Assembly (NCBI GenBank): GCA_003445855.1
Contig: DMCG01000204.1
Location: forward strand, 18,033-26,769
Direction of reading: 5' to 3'
DNA: 8,737 nucleotides
Origin: Spartobacteria bacterium
Lineage (GTDB): Bacteria > Verrucomicrobiota > Verrucomicrobiia > Chthoniobacterales > UBA10450
Shown here: piece after piece, positions 6,987-8,737 of the stretch
How positions within the stretch are numbered: the stretch's first letter is position 1
How the letters are laid out: the number at the start of each line of letters is the position of its first letter
Program-made: the position numbers and the translations under genes
The notes under the pieces: model-generated
Told to the model about the DNA's origin: nothing
Seen by the model: the letters and a program-made list of their open reading frames with translations, nothing else
Database searches by the model: none

Positions 6987-8129
6987 CTAATCGATTTCAG
7001 CGTCCGAGCCGAGACGTAACCCTGCGATTTGCTGATTTAGTCCACAGCTCAAGACAATCGCGGCACGCGCCCTCTTTACACTCATACGCAAAGCTGGAAT
7101 TCGTAACGGAATTTTGGCAGTTACGTGAAGCAATGGGGGCAGCTCTCCGCGACGTAGAGCCTGGCTTCCCACGATGACCTGCCACAATCCCCCGGCCCCG
7201 ACACTTTCACCCAGCGCTGGCTTCGCCGTGTAAACGACCGCGTCCGGGACTAATTGCGATAGCGCGCGGCATTCCGTTTGATCGACAAATGTGCCGTTCG
7301 CACTTGCAATGACAAAGTCGTTTTCCGTTTCAATGAGCTCGGAAAGGATTTGTTTCAAAACTTTTTCCGCGTCAGTGCGTTTACGGTAGTAGCCGCCGGC
7401 ATGAGTACTCTCGATCTTTAGTGACCCCCCGCGTCCAAGCAGAACCGCTCCGGCCCCTTCGCTCAAAATCATCCCTTTCGCGATTTCGCTGAAGGGTTCC
7501 ACTGGAGCTTCCAAACGGAGAAGACGCCATCGGCGGTACGCGTCGCAAAGGAGCCAGTCGACTTCTTCCGCGCCGACGACAAGGCAATAGTCGATCGCAT
7601 CATTTGCCATTACGTCTTCTGCCATTCTCATCGCCAGAAGCCCGACGGCACCGTCACCCACCAGCGTGTAAGTGGCGCCCGTAATCCCAAGAATGGCCGC
7701 AAGGTGACTCGCCGGCGCGTTAAAAACCGTTTCGGGAAACAAGAGTGGACTAGCTGCTTGCGGGCCCGATTCAACGATGTCGCGGTAAAAACGCTTCGTG
7801 TAGATCACGCCGCCATTCGAGATTGCGAAGATGAGCGCCATTCGTTCGGCAGTCTTTAAATCTGCTTTCACGCCTGCGTCCGCCAATGCTTCCAAACCAG
7901 CCGCCGCGGCAAAGCGCGAAATCAAACTGACGCGGCGGAGGCGCGGGTGCGGCGCCAGACTGGCTAACGCGGAATCCGGCACTCGAAAAACCGTGTAAGA
8001 TTGATCATCACACTGCCCGGCAATCTTTTCGGCGTGCGCCTCTTCACCGCGAAGCAAACGCTCCCACACAAGATCAACACCGGCTCCCAATGGTGTAATC
8101 CATCCCATGCCGGCGATACCCAGACTCAT
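6987..8129 (-). CDS. Catalytically dead ketoacyl-synthase homologue (KS-beta / chain-length-factor-like)
   Basis: A 380-residue thiolase-fold protein of the beta-ketoacyl-ACP synthase family. Fold-level features are intact: N-terminal MSLGIAGMGWITPLGAG, EPFSEIAKGMILSEGAGAVLLG (about 211-232, the usual RPFD..GxxxGEGAG region), and a TAKPALG segment retaining the conserved Lys303. The catalytic triad is gone. The active-site Cys of the usual CAxG motif aligns with Gly160 in GDGAVG. The His of NAHGT is Asn278 in SANGT. The His of TKSMxGH is Glu308 in ALGES. The Gly-rich loop near the C-terminus (NSFGFGGTN in active enzymes) is reduced to SCGLNQQ. It therefore cannot condense by the standard mechanism. 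By analogy with chain-length factors of type II polyketide synthases, it most likely forms a heterodimer with the adjacent KS-alpha and shapes the product tunnel. Its ATG overlaps the KS-alpha stop by ATGA, which supports coupled translation and equal stoichiometry. The family call is firm; the partner role is inference. Confidence 0.85.
   Translation of the reverse strand: MSLGIAGMGWITPLGAGVDLVWERLLRGEEAHAEKIAGQCDDQSYTVFRVPDSALASLAPHPRLRRVSLISRFAAAAGLEALADAGVKADLKTAERMALIFAISNGGVIYTKRFYRDIVESGPQAASPLLFPETVFNAPASHLAAILGITGATYTLVGDGAVGLLAMRMAEDVMANDAIDYCLVVGAEEVDWLLCDAYRRWRLLRLEAPVEPFSEIAKGMILSEGAGAVLLGRGGSLKIESTHAGGYYRKRTDAEKVLKQILSELIETENDFVIASANGTFVDQTECRALSQLVPDAVVYTAKPALGESVGAGGLWQVIVGSQALRRGELPPLLHVTAKIPLRIPALRMSVKRARAAIVLSCGLNQQIAGLRLGSDAEID
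8126..8129 (-). other. ATGA stop/start overlap (KS-alpha to KS-beta)
   Basis: On the - strand ATG (8129-8127) starts KS-beta and TGA (8128-8126) ends KS-alpha. No Shine-Dalgarno sequence is seen upstream, so re-initiation by ribosomes finishing KS-alpha is the likely route of KS-beta synthesis. The same arrangement is common for KS-alpha/chain-length-factor pairs. Confidence 0.85.
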
Positions 8130-8737
8130 GTTTCGAATCGCTGCATTACAACGGAAGCGTTCGTGCCGCCGAAACCGAAGGAGTTCGAAAGAACTGTGCG
8201 CACAGACGCGGGTCGCGATTCGTTTGCGACAATGTTTAGATCGACATCTTCATCTTGGACGCGAAAATTTATATTCGGAGGAAGAAATTGATGCTGGAGC
8301 GCGAGCAGGCAGACAATTGCCTCAACCGCGCCCGCTGCCCCTAACGAGTGGCCCATCATGCTCTTGGTCGAACTTACCGGGACCCGACCGAACAACTGGC
8401 CAATTGCTTTGCCCTCGGCTGCGTCGTTGAGCGGAGTAGCGGTTCCATGCGCGTTAATGTAATCGACAGCTTTGGCCGAAAGCTTGGCGCTCTCGAGAGC
8501 CCGCTCCATCGCTTGCCGCGCTCCACTTCCGGAAGGATTCGGTTGCGTGAGGTGGAAGTTATCGGTCGAAATGCCGTAGCCGGTTATTTCTGCGAGGATT
8601 GCCGCGCCGCGCGCGCGCGCGGCCTCGAGATTTTCCAAAGCGAAAATTGCCGCGCCTTCTCCAAGGACCATCCCGGTGCGATGTCGATCGAACGGGCGAC
8701 ATTTCTCCGGCGTTGAAGCTTGCAGCGAATCAAAGCC
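8126..8737 (-). CDS. Beta-ketoacyl-ACP synthase (FabF-like / KS-alpha), C-terminal half only
   Basis: The C-terminal 203 residues of a condensing enzyme that joins malonyl-ACP to an acyl chain by decarboxylative Claisen condensation; the 5' half lies beyond the right edge. The frame is open to base 8737. Numbered from the first visible codon, the fragment has CRPFDRHRTGMVLGEGAA (13-30), the first catalytic His97 in NAHGTATPLND (95-105), Lys125 and the second catalytic His130 in STKSMMGHSLGAAG (123-136), and the glycine loop NSFGFGGTNAS (185-195). All match active FabF/KS-alpha enzymes; the nucleophilic Cys should lie outside the window and was not seen. An internal ATG at 8669-8671 is not a plausible start because conserved family sequence continues upstream of it. 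It is followed by the dead homologue in ATGA overlap. It may be a specialised KS-alpha rather than housekeeping fabF, given that partner; the sequence alone does not decide. Confidence 0.94.
   Translation of the reverse strand, partial: GFDSLQASTPEKCRPFDRHRTGMVLGEGAAIFALENLEAARARGAAILAEITGYGISTDNFHLTQPNPSGSGARQAMERALESAKLSAKAVDYINAHGTATPLNDAAEGKAIGQLFGRVPVSSTKSMMGHSLGAAGAVEAIVCLLALQHQFLPPNINFRVQDEDVDLNIVANESRPASVRTVLSNSFGFGGTNASVVMQRFET

Noticed and set aside
8608..8621. Alternating CG run of 14 bases
   Set aside because: It encodes Ala/Arg codons in a surface stretch of KS-alpha in good frame; ordinary high-GC coding, with no sign of a separate element.

Overview
The window looks like chromosomal DNA from a Gram-negative bacterium. 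It encodes an LptD-type outer-membrane LPS-assembly protein and a UDP-glucose 6-dehydrogenase. Base composition is moderate by eye, and start codons mostly lack a recognisable Shine-Dalgarno sequence. Together with the odd beta-repeat protein at the left edge, this suggests a Verrucomicrobiota lineage such as Chthoniobacterales. That placement is an impression from gene content and style; the window holds no rRNA or other phylogenetic marker to settle it.

Layout. The left edge (1-695, + strand) is the 3' part of a gene for an unrecognised protein. It has a Pro/Thr-rich segment followed by about twelve degenerate 11-12 residue beta-strand-like repeats, and a bulged hairpin overlaps its stop codon. 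Everything else is on the - strand and converges on it. Read in the direction of transcription, from the right edge leftward: a 5'-truncated beta-ketoacyl-ACP synthase (KS-alpha, 8126-8737); a second ketoacyl-synthase homologue that has lost all three catalytic residues (KS-beta / chain-length-factor-like, 6987-8129), overlapping the first by ATGA; lptD (4637-6883); ugd (3235-4548); rsmB (1958-3223); and an M29-family metallo-aminopeptidase (769-1896). Gaps within the - strand series are -4, 103, 88, 11 and 61 bp, so an operon or a chain of overlapping transcription units is plausible. No gene-free stretch exceeds about 100 bp. I see no tRNA, rRNA, CRISPR array, insertion sequence or attachment site.

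How the genes fit together. KS-alpha and KS-beta look like an obligate heterodimer of the type II PKS / specialised fatty-acid kind, in which one subunit condenses and the other is a catalytically dead partner. Their position directly upstream of lptD (lipid A/LPS insertion into the outer membrane) and ugd (UDP-glucuronate for LPS or exopolysaccharide) suggests an envelope-building neighbourhood; this is inference from context. rsmB and the aminopeptidase are general housekeeping functions that probably just share transcription. The most interesting item is the dead/active KS pair beside lptD; next is the unexplained repeat protein.
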